Assembly: GCA_021307345.1 (NCBI GenBank)
Contig: CP089930.1
Location: 1,116,001-1,180,000 of the forward strand
Reading direction: 5' to 3'
Source: Escherichia coli
Lineage (GTDB): Bacteria; Pseudomonadota; Gammaproteobacteria; Enterobacterales; Enterobacteriaceae
Length of the DNA stretch: 64,000 nt
Positions 40,463 to 48,933 of the stretch are shown in pieces (within the stretch, counting starts at the first letter, position 1; every line of letters begins with the position of its first letter). Made by a program: the position numbers and the translations under genes. Below the pieces are notes generated by a model. The model was given only the letters and a program-made list of their open reading frames with translations, did not search any database and was not told the origin of the DNA.

Positions 40463-41176
40463 ATGAACGTCAATTATCTACATGATTCGGACTTAGATTT
40501 TCTACAGCATTGCAGCGAAGAACAGCTGGCAAACTTTACCCGCTTACTCACTCATAATGAAAAAGGCAAAACCCGCCTGTCCAGCGTATTAATGCGCAAC
40601 GAACTGTTTAAATCGATGGAAGGGCATCCAGAGCAGCATCGCCGCAACTGGCAGCTAATTGCCGGGGAATTACAACATTTCGGCGGCGATAGCATCGCTA
40701 ACAAACTGCGCGGACACGGCAAACGGTATCGCGCTATTTTACTCGACGTCTCCAAACGGCTGAAACTGAAAGCCGATAAAGAGATGTCTACCTTTGAAAT
40801 TGAGCAACAGTTACTCGAACATTTTCTGCGCAACACCTGGAAGAAAATGGACGAGACGCATAAAAAGGAGTTTTTGCAGACCGTCAACACGAAGGTTAAC
40901 GAACTGGAAGAGCTGCTGCCGTTATTGATGAAAGACAAGCAACTGGCCAAAGGCGTGTCGCATTTGCTTTCCAGCCAACTGACCCGCATTTTACGCACCC
41001 ACGCAGCAATGAGCGTACTTGGGCATGGTTTGCTGCGCGGCGCGGGGCTGGGAGGCCCTGTAGGCGCGGCACTAAATGGGGTTAAAGCGGTCAGCGGCAG
41101 CGCCTATCGCGTGACGATTCCAGCCGTACTGCAAATCGCCTGCCTGCGCCGGATGGTTAGCGCCACTCAGGTCTGA
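40463..41176 (+). CDS. yaaW: YaaW, unknown function (UPF0174, DUF3944-like N-terminus)
   Basis: A 237-residue protein. The first 45 residues (HDSDLDFLQHCSEEQLANF) look like the short DUF3944 module, followed by a helical, charged middle with TFEIEQQLLEHFLRNTWKKM. From about 185 it turns Gly/Ala-rich and hydrophobic (GHGLLRGAGLGGPVGAALNG), a possible membrane-interacting segment, before a basic end. The family has no firmly assigned function. No signal peptide. It follows yaaI closely and precedes satP by 148 bp. Confidence 0.85.
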   Translation: MNVNYLHDSDLDFLQHCSEEQLANFTRLLTHNEKGKTRLSSVLMRNELFKSMEGHPEQHRRNWQLIAGELQHFGGDSIANKLRGHGKRYRAILLDVSKRLKLKADKEMSTFEIEQQLLEHFLRNTWKKMDETHKKEFLQTVNTKVNELEELLPLLMKDKQLAKGVSHLLSSQLTRILRTHAAMSVLGHGLLRGAGLGGPVGAALNGVKAVSGSAYRVTIPAVLQIACLRRMVSATQV

Positions 41177-41324
41177 TACCGGAAACCGGGGAAAATTTTC
41201 ATTTTCCCCTCAAAAGATCGTAGACACTGCCCCACTGGCTGATTATTATGCCGCGCCCTGAAAACACTACAGTTATTCAGGGAAATTATTTCACCATTCA
41301 TTCGATGATGATTTTTGAGGAATT

Positions 41325-41891
41325 ATGGGCAACACTAAGTTGGCTAATCCGGCACCGCTGGGCCTGATGGGCTTCGGCATGACCACCATTCTGCTTAACC
41401 TGCACAACGTGGGTTATTTCGCTCTGGACGGTATTATTCTTGCCATGGGCATTTTCTACGGCGGCATCGCGCAAATTTTTGCTGGTCTGCTGGAGTACAA
41501 AAAAGGAAACACTTTCGGTTTAACCGCATTCACCTCTTACGGTTCTTTCTGGCTGACGCTGGTTGCGATTCTGCTGATGCCGAAACTGGGTCTGACCGAT
41601 GCGCCAAATGCACAGTTCCTTGGTGTCTACCTGGGTCTGTGGGGCGTATTTACGCTGTTTATGTTCTTCGGCACGCTGAAAGGCGCACGCGTTCTGCAAT
41701 TCGTTTTCTTTAGCCTGACCGTGCTGTTTGCCCTGCTGGCGATCGGTAACATTGCCGGTAACGCCGCAATCATCCACTTTGCCGGCTGGATTGGTCTGAT
41801 CTGCGGTGCCAGCGCAATCTATCTGGCGATGGGTGAAGTACTGAACGAGCAGTTTGGTCGCACCGTTCTGCCGATTGGTGAATCCCACTAA
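41325..41891 (+). CDS. satP: Succinate-acetate/proton symporter SatP
   Basis: A 188-residue inner-membrane protein with six hydrophobic helices, a member of the GPR1/FUN34/YaaH (AceTr) family. The family signature NPAPLGLMGFG is at about 6-16. It imports acetate and succinate with protons and forms hexamers in homologues. The ATG follows GAGGAATT. A strong intrinsic terminator lies directly after the stop. Confidence 0.96.
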   Translation: MGNTKLANPAPLGLMGFGMTTILLNLHNVGYFALDGIILAMGIFYGGIAQIFAGLLEYKKGNTFGLTAFTSYGSFWLTLVAILLMPKLGLTDAPNAQFLGVYLGLWGVFTLFMFFGTLKGARVLQFVFFSLTVLFALLAIGNIAGNAAIIHFAGWIGLICGASAIYLAMGEVLNEQFGRTVLPIGESH

Positions 41892-41901
41892 TTGTTTTGA
41901 G

Positions 41902-41927
41902 ATCCCCCCGCTCGGGGGGATTTTTTT
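41902..41927 (+). terminator. Intrinsic terminator of satP
   Basis: ATCCCCCC GCTC GGGGGGAT followed by TTTTTT, eleven bases past the stop. Its T tract reaches the mog stop codon at 41926 on the other strand. Confidence 0.95.
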
Positions 41928-42513
41928 ATTCGCTAACGTCGCGTCTTGCACTCTTCGGTCTGAATGCAGCAACCACTTCTGGTGCCGTTTCAACGTATGG
42001 CCCTTCCAGTAACTGAATGCAGTACGGTACGCTGGCAAAAATACCGTGTACCACAACGTTACCCTCAGCGTCCTTCACACCTTCCAGCGTCTCTTTAATC
42101 GACTTCGGCTGACCGGGTAAGTTAAGGATCAGCGCCTGTTTGCGAATCACGCCCACCTGACGCGAAAGGATCGCAGTTGGTACAAAATGCAGGCTGATCT
42201 GGCGCATCTGTTCACCAAAGCCAGGCATCTCGCGGTCCGCTACTGCCAGCGTCGCATCGGGCGTTACGTCACGACGCGCCGGGCCAGTTCCGCCCGTGGT
42301 GAGCACCAGATGGCAACTCATTTCATCCACCAGCTCACACAACGTTTGCTCGATGATCGCCTGCTCATCGGGGATTAAGCGGGTTTCCAGTTCAAACGGC
42401 GTGGTTAGCGCCGATGTCAGCCATTCTTCCAGTGCAGGGATACCTTTATCCTGATAAACGCCGCTGGATGCGCGATCAGAGATGGAAACTAAGCCAATAC
42501 GTAAAGTATTCAT
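41926..42513 (-). CDS. mog: Molybdopterin adenylyltransferase Mog
   Basis: A 195-residue enzyme that adenylates molybdopterin before molybdate insertion by MoeA. The family active-site region LTTGGTGPARRDVTPD is at about 70-85, and the second conserved stretch LPGQPKSIKETL lies near 132-143. ATG 42513 is the credible start (family length); a TTG one codon upstream only adds Met. Cytoplasmic trimer. Convergent with satP and downstream of talB. Confidence 0.97.
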   Translation of the reverse strand: MNTLRIGLVSISDRASSGVYQDKGIPALEEWLTSALTTPFELETRLIPDEQAIIEQTLCELVDEMSCHLVLTTGGTGPARRDVTPDATLAVADREMPGFGEQMRQISLHFVPTAILSRQVGVIRKQALILNLPGQPKSIKETLEGVKDAEGNVVVHGIFASVPYCIQLLEGPYVETAPEVVAAFRPKSARRDVSE

Positions 42514-42592
42514 CAAGATTTTTCCGTTTAAACAGTCTCGTTAAACAGAATGATACACTGCGAAGGGAGTGACAGACAGGCTTCAGAAGAGG

Positions 42593-42620
42593 TAGCGTGA
42601 CCGACTTCCCGGTCACGCTA
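42593..42620 (-). terminator. Stem-loop downstream of talB
   Basis: TAGCGTGACCG and CGGTCACGCTA form an 11-bp perfect stem with a 6-base loop, starting 8 bp past the talB stop. No T tract follows on the minus strand (CTCTTC), so termination may need Rho or the hairpin may protect the mRNA. Confidence 0.6.
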
Positions 42621-42627
42621 AGAATGA

Positions 42628-43581
42628 TTACAGCAGATCGCCGATCATTTTTTCCAGTTTTTCCTGGTCAATAGCAAACTTACGGATACCTTCCGCCAGT
42701 TTATCTACTGCCATTGGATCCTGGTTGTGCTGCCACAGGAACTCGGACTCAGTGATACGCGCCGGACGCGCTTTCACTTCGCCGGTGTAAGACAGTTTAC
42801 GTTCGATAGCCCCTTCGCTCTCCGCCAGCTCTTTCAGCAGTGCCGGTGCGATGGTCAGACGGTCGCAGCCTGCCAATTCCAGAATTTCGCCGATGTTACG
42901 GAAGCTTGCGCCCATAACCACGGTTTCATAACCGTGCTCTTTGTAGTACTGGTAGATTTCAGATACAGAAACCACGCCCGGATCTTCTGCCGGAGCGTAC
43001 TCTTTCTTATCGGTATTCGCTTTGTACCAGTCAAGAATACGGCCAACAAACGGCGAGATCAGGAACACGCCCGCTTCCGCACAAGCACGCGCCTGAGCGA
43101 AGGAGAACAGCAGAGTCAGGTTACAGTTGATACCTTCTTTTTCCAGCTGTTCAGCAGCACGGATACCCTGCCAGGTAGACGCCAGTTTGATCAGAATACG
43201 ATCGTTGCTGATACCCGCATCGTTGTAGAGTTTGATCAGGCGTTTTGCTTTCGCAATTGACGCTTCAGTGTCATAAGAAAGACGCGCATCAACTTCAGTG
43301 GAGATACGACCCGGAACCAGTTTAAGGATTTCCAGACCAATATTTACTGCCAGTTTGTCGGTCGCGTCCACGATCTGCTGCGCGCGATCGTTACTCTGCT
43401 GTTTCGCCCAGGCGACAGCATCATCAATCAACTTACGGTATTCCGGAATCTGCGCTGCGTTAAGAATGAGAGAAGGGTTGGTTGTGGCATCCTGCGGTTG
43501 ATACAGCTTCATTGCCGCGATGTCCCCAGTGTCGGCCACTACAGTGGTGTACTGACGAAGGGAGGTCAATTTGTCCGTCAT
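42628..43581 (-). CDS. talB: Transaldolase B
   Basis: A 317-residue pentose phosphate pathway enzyme that moves a dihydroxyacetone unit from sedoheptulose 7-phosphate to glyceraldehyde 3-phosphate. The Schiff-base Lys132 ([12 protein letters not shown]), Asp17 (VVADTGD) and Glu96 (GRISTEVD) are all in place. ATG 43581 ([10 protein letters not shown]) gives the exact E. coli length; the frame is open 27 codons upstream without a ribosome site. Very favourable codon use, as expected for an abundant protein. Confidence 0.98.
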
Positions 43582-43860
43582 GATAGTATTTCTCTTTAAA
43601 CAGCTTGTTAGGGGGATGTAACCGGTCTGCCCTGATGATATCACGACGCAACGACAGCGCAACCGCAGACGAGAGGGTTATAGCCAGGCGAGACTGTTTA
43701 CGTTTTCTGACACTGCGTTGATATCGCTCGCCATTTTTAAACAAAAACTCGAGTATGCTACACAGGCGTTATCTACCAATGCACATCGTATATAATTCTT
43801 AATCAATTGGTAACGTTTACACAGGAATGTAACCGCGTGCCGGCGACAAGAGGGATACGA

Positions 43861-45291
43861 ATGCCTGATTTTTTCTCTTTTATTAACAATGTACTATGGG
43901 GATCAGTGATGATCTACCTGCTCTTCGGTGCAGGTTGCTGGTTCACTTTTCGCACCGGATTCGTTCAGTTTCGCTACATTCGCCAGTTTGGCAAAAGTCT
44001 CAAAAATAGCGTTCATCCCCAACCGGGTGGCTTAACCTCTTTTCAGTCACTGTGCACTAGTCTTGCCGCGCGCGTCGGCAGCGGTAACCTCGCAGGTGTT
44101 GCGTTGGCCATTACTGCCGGTGGACCCGGTGCTATCTTCTGGATGTGGATTGCCGCGTTTATCGGCATGGCGACCTCTTTTGCAGAATGTTCCCTTGCCC
44201 AGCTTTATAAAGAACGTGACGCTAATGGGCAGTTTCGCGGTGGTCCAGCATGGTATATGGCACGTGGATTGGGGATGCGCTGGATGGGCGTGCTATTCGC
44301 TATCTTTTTGCTCATTGCATACGGATTGATTTTCAGCGGTGTTCAGGCAAACGCCGTTGCCCGCGCGATGAATTTTGCGTTTGATGTTCCACCATTAGTA
44401 ACTGGCATCATTCTCGCCGTCTTTACTCTGTTGGCGATAACCCACGGTATTCATGGCGTAGCCCGACTGATGCAATGGTTTGTCCCTGCGATGGCATTAA
44501 TCTGGGTACTCACCAGTCTGGCCATTTGTGCGATGAATATCGAGCAACTTCCTCACGTCATTTGGTCTATTTTTGAAAGCGCCTTTGGCTGGCAGGAAGC
44601 GGCAGGCGGCGCAGCGGGCTACACCCTGAGTCAGGCGGTTACAAACGGCTTTCAGCGCAGTATGTTTTCCAATGAGGCGGGAATGGGTTCTACGCCAAAC
44701 GCGGCAGCGGCAGCTGCGTCCTGGCCTCCGCATCCGGCAGCGCAAGGGATTGTCCGGATGATTGGCATTTTTATCGACACCCTGGTCATCTGTACGGCAA
44801 GCGCCATGCTGATATTACTGGCGGGTAACGGCACAACCTACATGCCGCTGGAAGGTATTCAGCTTATCCAGAAGGCGATGCGGGTGCTAATGGGTTCCTG
44901 GGGTGCTGAGTTTGTTACCCTCGTGGTTATTCTGTTTGCCTTCAGCTCCATCGTTGCCAACTACATTTATGCCGAAAACAATCTCTTCTTTTTACGCCTG
45001 AACAACCCTAAAGCGATCTGGTGTTTGCGGATCTGCACCTCCGCAACTGTCATCGGCGGCACCTTGCTAAGTCTTCCGCTGATGTGGCAACTGGCAGATA
45101 TCATAATGGCCTGCATGGCTATTACCAATTTGACCGCCATTTTACTGCTCTCGCCTGTGGTTCATACCATTGCCAGTGATTATCTACGCCAGCGTAAACT
45201 CGGCGTGCGCCCGGTGTTTGATCCGTTGCGTTATCCGGATATCGGTCGCCAGCTTTCTCCGGACGCGTGGGATGATGTTTCGCAGGAGTAA
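43861..45291 (+). CDS. yaaJ: YaaJ, predicted Na+/alanine(glycine) symporter
   Basis: A 476-residue AGCS-family transporter with about 11 hydrophobic helices. The family hallmarks GSGNLAGVALAITAGGPGAIFWMW (near 71-94, in two parts GSGNLAGV and GGPGAIFWMW) and SNEAGMGSTPNAAA are present. The first credible start is ATG 43861; an in-frame ATG 18 codons upstream lacks support. Substrate not demonstrated, although related AGCS proteins carry alanine, glycine or serine. Several conservative substitutions versus K-12. Confidence 0.93.
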   Translation: MPDFFSFINNVLWGSVMIYLLFGAGCWFTFRTGFVQFRYIRQFGKSLKNSVHPQPGGLTSFQSLCTSLAARVGSGNLAGVALAITAGGPGAIFWMWIAAFIGMATSFAECSLAQLYKERDANGQFRGGPAWYMARGLGMRWMGVLFAIFLLIAYGLIFSGVQANAVARAMNFAFDVPPLVTGIILAVFTLLAITHGIHGVARLMQWFVPAMALIWVLTSLAICAMNIEQLPHVIWSIFESAFGWQEAAGGAAGYTLSQAVTNGFQRSMFSNEAGMGSTPNAAAAAASWPPHPAAQGIVRMIGIFIDTLVICTASAMLILLAGNGTTYMPLEGIQLIQKAMRVLMGSWGAEFVTLVVILFAFSSIVANYIYAENNLFFLRLNNPKAIWCLRICTSATVIGGTLLSLPLMWQLADIIMACMAITNLTAILLLSPVVHTIASDYLRQRKLGVRPVFDPLRYPDIGRQLSPDAWDDVSQE

Positions 45292-45360
45292 TCACAACTA
45301 TCGATCAACTCATTCTCGTTTTTTGCTAAAGTCGGCATAAATTTCCTGCAAGGACTGGAT

Positions 45361-46137
45361 ATGCTGATTCTTATTTCACCTGCGAAAACGCTTGATTACC
45401 AAAGCCCGTTGACCACCTCGCGCTATACGCTGCCGGAGCTGTTAGACAATTCCCAGCAGTTGATCCATGAAGCGCGGAAACTGACGCCTCCGCAGATTAG
45501 CACGCTGATGCGCATCAGCGACAAACTGGCGGGTATCAACGCCGCTCGCTTTCATGACTGGCAGCCAGATTTCACGCCGGAGAATGCCCGCCAGGCGATT
45601 CTGGCGTTTAAAGGTGATGTCTACACCGGCTTGCAGGCCGAAACCTTCAGTGAAGAAGATTTCGCTTTTGCCCAGCAGCACCTGCGTATGCTTTCCGGTT
45701 TGTATGGCGTACTGCGCCCACTTGATTTAATGCAGCCATATCGTCTGGAGATGGGTATTCGTCTTGAGAACGCCAGGGGTAAAGATCTGTACCAATTCTG
45801 GGGTGATGTGATCACAAACAAGCTGAACGAGGCGCTCGAAGCGCAAGGCGATCAGGTAGTGATTAATCTGGCGTCAGATGAGTATTTTAAATCAGTGAAA
45901 CCGAAGAAACTGAATGCTGAGATTATCAAGCCGGTGTTCCTCGATGAGAAGAACGGTAAGTTTAAGGTTATTAGCTTCTACGCTAAGAAAGCGCGTGGCC
46001 TGATGAGTCGTTTTATTATTGAAAATCGCCTGACCAAACCAGAGCAACTGACTGGTTTTAATAGTGAAGGTTACTTCTTCGATGAAGCCAGTTCCAGCAA
46101 TGGCGAACTGGTGTTTAAACGCTACGAACTGCGTTAA
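45361..46137 (+). CDS. yaaA: Peroxide-stress protein YaaA (DUF328)
   Basis: A 258-residue protein of the YaaA/DUF328 family, starting [12 protein letters not shown], with the conserved middle [21 protein letters not shown] and a basic stretch [13 protein letters not shown]. It is induced by OxyR and lowers free intracellular iron during hydrogen peroxide stress; the fold is described as DNA-binding, but the mechanism is open. It follows yaaJ by 69 bp and is convergent with yaaX across a hairpin. Confidence 0.95.
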   Translation: MLILISPAKTLDYQSPLTTSRYTLPELLDNSQQLIHEARKLTPPQISTLMRISDKLAGINAARFHDWQPDFTPENARQAILAFKGDVYTGLQAETFSEEDFAFAQQHLRMLSGLYGVLRPLDLMQPYRLEMGIRLENARGKDLYQFWGDVITNKLNEALEAQGDQVVINLASDEYFKSVKPKKLNAEIIKPVFLDEKNGKFKVISFYAKKARGLMSRFIIENRLTKPEQLTGFNSEGYFFDEASSSNGELVFKRYELR

Positions 46138-46146
46138 GTTTGCGGT

Positions 46147-46171
46147 AAATGCCGGAGGTCATCCGGCATTT
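46147..46171. terminator. Bidirectional hairpin between convergent yaaA and yaaX
   Basis: AAATGCCGGA (46147-46156) pairs with TCCGGCATTT (46162-46171) over a 5-base loop; the ends in A and T runs make it terminator-like on both strands. Confidence 0.75.
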
Positions 46172-46175
46172 GTAT

Positions 46176-46499
46176 TTACCGATGGTGCCTGTCCGGACCC
46201 GGACGATGATCGCCGCCGTGATCATGTCGATGATCTCCACGGTGATCATTTCGATGATCATTATACCAATTATGACGCGGCGCTCCGTGTGGGTGCCAGC
46301 GATTGTCTCGCCATTCATAATTTCGATACCACCAGTCACGGTCACGCCAGTAACCGCCATCCCAGTAGTAACCACGGTGGTCGCGATCGCCAATCTGTAA
46401 TTTCACTGATGGTACTAGCATTATTTCCCCAGCCTGCGCTGCCATAGGAGCGACCAGAATCAGGGAAAGTGCGAGTAAGATAGGTTGCATCTTTTTCAC
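46176..46499 (-). CDS. yaaX: YaaX, secreted DUF2502-like protein with a repeat tail
   Basis: A 107-residue protein. A signal peptide is clear ([20 protein letters not shown], cleavage after AQA at about 23), followed by a conserved core ITLVPS-like [16 protein letters not shown] and the aromatic-rich [11 protein letters not shown]. The tail is unusual: from about 81 it repeats Asp-His-Arg-x five times and ends RHHR, very rich in His, Asp and Arg. K-12 YaaX, as I recall it, has 98 residues and a proline/histidine tail without this repeat. Function unknown; the tail could bind metal, by inference only. Confidence 0.85.
   Translation of the reverse strand: MKKMQPILLALSLILVAPMAAQAGEIMLVPSVKLQIGDRDHRGYYWDGGYWRDRDWWYRNYEWRDNRWHPHGAPRHNWYNDHRNDHRGDHRHDHGGDHRPGPDRHHR
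46200..46259. repeat. Five tandem 12-bp units, each with a GATC site, in yaaX
   Basis: Read on the minus strand, five consecutive 12-bp units begin GATCAY and mostly continue CG, coding [16 protein letters not shown] and DHRP. The GATC sites start at 46208, 46220, 46232, 46244 and 46256, spaced exactly 12 bp. A 24-bp super-period is also visible (GTGATCATNTCGATGATC at 46218 and 46242). Confidence 0.92.
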
Positions 46500-46656
46500 A
46501 GGTGACTCCTTTTATCATTGCCAGTTATGGGCCGATATGAGGAGCTTACGGTAAAAGAATCCCCGTTGTCATTCTCTACAATTCAAAGAGCTAAGTTACC
46601 GCATTTATTGAAAATTTCTCCTTTTTTTCTGTCGATTTTTCTCATGTTTTCTCCAT

Positions 46657-46689
46657 AAAAAAGCCGAACTGCATAAACGCAAGCCCGGC
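46657..46689 (-). terminator. Terminator of the thr operon
   Basis: On the minus strand GCCGGGCTTGC, a short loop and GCAGTTCGGC form an imperfect stem, followed by TTTTTTA. It lies 24 bp past the thrC stop. Confidence 0.8.
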
Positions 46690-46712
46690 CATTTTCAGGA
46701 AATTAATGGATA

Positions 46713-47999
46713 CTACTTATGATTCATCATCAGCTTGCGCAACGCGGCAAAATCGGCGGGCAGATTATGAGAAAGCAGCGGTAATTCAGCTCGTTCTGCC
46801 AGCTCTTTTGGCAGCGCCAGCGATTCACCGAGAATCGCTTCCACACTCTCTTTAAACTTCGCCGGATGTGCGGTGCCAAGGAACAGACCATATTCGCCTG
46901 GATGCAACTGGTCACGCAGCGCACGGTAAGCCACAGCAGCGTGCGGTTCTGAGGTATAGCCCAGCTCTTTTAACTCACGCATCGTCTGTTGCGTGGTTTC
47001 ATCATCCACCGCCGCATAACCCAGCTCTTTCAGTTGCCAGATTTTGCGGCGGAACAACTCTTCCACGCGCGGCCAGTTGTTCGGCTGACTCACGTCCATC
47101 GCGTTGGATAACGTCGCCTGGGTGGCTTTTGGCGACCACTGCCCGTCGTGCAGGAAACGCGGCACGGTATCGTTCACGTTGGTCGCAGCAATAAAACGCT
47201 TCACCGGCAGGCCAAGAGATTTCGCCAGCAGGCCTGCCGTCAAATCGCCGAAGTTACCGCTCGGCACCGAGACAACCAGCTGGTTGCGCGCTTCTTGCGG
47301 CAACTGCGCCACAGCTTCAAAGTAGTAGCAAATTTGCGCCAGCAAACGGCTGATGTTAATGGAGTTAGCGGAGTTTAACCCCAGCGCCACTTTCAGTTCT
47401 TCATCATCAAACGCCTGCTTCACCAGCGCCTGACAGGCATCGAAATCGCCGTCGATGGCAACGGTTTCAATATTGCCGCCCAGCGTACAGAACAGCTTTT
47501 CTTGCAGGGGACTGATTTTGCCGCGTGGATAGAGGATAACCACTTTTACATTCGGTAAACCGTAAAAAGCGTGAGCCACTGCCGCCCCGGTATCGCCGGA
47601 GGTTGCAGTCAGAATGGTCACTGGCTTATCACCCGCAATATGGGTCAGCATTTGCGCCATAAAGCGACCGCCGAAATCTTTAAATGCCAGCGTTGGCCCG
47701 TGGAACAATTCCAGACAACCGACATCGCTTTCAACATTGGCGACCGGAGCCGGGAAGGCAAACGCCGCGCGCACGCGCTCTTCCAATGCATCCTGCGGGA
47801 TCTCATCACCAATAAACGCGGCGAGGATCTTCACGCTGCGAGTGACAAAATCCAGCTTCAGCATCTCATCAATTTCGGTCAGACTAAATTCCGGTAGGTC
47901 GTGCGGAAAAAACAGCCCCTGATTTTTGCCCAACCCCTGCGTTACGGCTTGCGCAAAACTGACCTGCTCGTTGTGATCTTTCAGATTGTAGAGTTTCAT
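46713..47999 (-). CDS. thrC: Threonine synthase
   Basis: A 428-residue PLP enzyme that turns O-phosphohomoserine into threonine. The PLP lysine is Lys107 in PTLAFKDFGGRF; the phosphate-binding loop TATSGDTGAAVAHAF follows, and VSVPSGNFGDLTAG is in the middle. It is the last gene of thrLABC, with ATG one base after the thrB stop, and a terminator follows. Ends in a TAG codon. Cytoplasmic; intact. Confidence 0.98.
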   Translation of the reverse strand: MKLYNLKDHNEQVSFAQAVTQGLGKNQGLFFPHDLPEFSLTEIDEMLKLDFVTRSVKILAAFIGDEIPQDALEERVRAAFAFPAPVANVESDVGCLELFHGPTLAFKDFGGRFMAQMLTHIAGDKPVTILTATSGDTGAAVAHAFYGLPNVKVVILYPRGKISPLQEKLFCTLGGNIETVAIDGDFDACQALVKQAFDDEELKVALGLNSANSINISRLLAQICYYFEAVAQLPQEARNQLVVSVPSGNFGDLTAGLLAKSLGLPVKRFIAATNVNDTVPRFLHDGQWSPKATQATLSNAMDVSQPNNWPRVEELFRRKIWQLKELGYAAVDDETTQQTMRELKELGYTSEPHAAVAYRALRDQLHPGEYGLFLGTAHPAKFKESVEAILGESLALPKELAERAELPLLSHNLPADFAALRKLMMNHK

Positions 48000-48932
48000 T
48001 TAGTTTTCCAGTACTCGTGCGCCCGCCGTATCCAGCCGGCAAATATGAACAAAACCTTCCTGATTTTGCAGGTAGTTCTTACCCAACCAGTCGGCAACGC
48101 GCTGGGCGGTATCCGGCTTGTCACACAGAGCGAACAATGTCGGACCGGAGCCGGAGATACCGCTCGCTACCGCGCCTATTTCCGCAACCGCCTGCCGCGA
48201 CTGCCTGAAGCCTGGCAATAAACGTTCACGGTAGGGTTCAGCGATAACATCTTTCATCAGCTTCGCGGCAAGCTCAGGCTGACGGGAATAGCAGGCGTGA
48301 ATGAAGCCCGCCAGATGTCGCCCGTGCGCAATGCAATCCTGGCGGCGATACTGCGCCGGTAATATAGCTCGAGCTTCTGCTGTCGAGACTTTAATCCCCG
48401 GATACGCCAGCACCCACAGCCACTCATCAAACCCCGGCACTTGCTGGCTGATGATGCCGTTTTCTTCGATCATCAACTGCATACCACCAAGAAAGCACGG
48501 TGCCACGTTGTCATAATGAATGCTGCCAGAGATACGTCCTTCCAGCTCGCCCATCAAAGCCAGCAAACGGGTATCATTGAGCGGCTTGCCGCAGTGTTCA
48601 TTCATCGCTACCAGTGCCGCAACCACCGAACAGGCGCTGGAACCTAAACCAGAACCGATCGGCATATTCTTTTCCAGGGTCATCGCCACTGGAATTTGCT
48701 TGCCCAACTCCTGGCAAAAACGCTCCCAGCACTGATAAACGATATTTTCTCGTGGTTCTGACGGTAGCTTGTCGGCAAACCGTCCAAGGTTGTTGAGGCT
48801 GAATGTCTCTGCCGCCGCAACCGTCACCACATCCCCAAGCAACTCGCCATCAACAGGCGTTACCGCCGCGCCAAGCACATCAAACCCGACGCTCATATTG
48901 GCACTGGAAGCCGGAGCATAAACTTTAACCAT
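48000..48932 (-). CDS. thrB: Homoserine kinase
   Basis: A 310-residue GHMP kinase that phosphorylates homoserine. The ATP-binding glycine-rich loop [12 protein letters not shown] is at 91-102, the N-terminal motif [15 protein letters not shown] is at 4-18, and the third GHMP motif reads [13 protein letters not shown] near 255. It is translated between thrA (one-base gap) and thrC (adjacent). Inhibited by threonine in E. coli. Intact. Confidence 0.98.
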   Translation of the reverse strand: MVKVYAPASSANMSVGFDVLGAAVTPVDGELLGDVVTVAAAETFSLNNLGRFADKLPSEPRENIVYQCWERFCQELGKQIPVAMTLEKNMPIGSGLGSSACSVVAALVAMNEHCGKPLNDTRLLALMGELEGRISGSIHYDNVAPCFLGGMQLMIEENGIISQQVPGFDEWLWVLAYPGIKVSTAEARAILPAQYRRQDCIAHGRHLAGFIHACYSRQPELAAKLMKDVIAEPYRERLLPGFRQSRQAVAEIGAVASGISGSGPTLFALCDKPDTAQRVADWLGKNYLQNQEGFVHICRLDTAGARVLEN

Positions 48933-48933
48933 G

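Noticed and set aside
46064-46447. Two frames antisense to yaaX rich in Asp/His or Ile/Met
   Set aside because: They are alternate readings of the GATC tandem repeat; the minus-strand frame has a signal peptide, a homologous core and a proper start.
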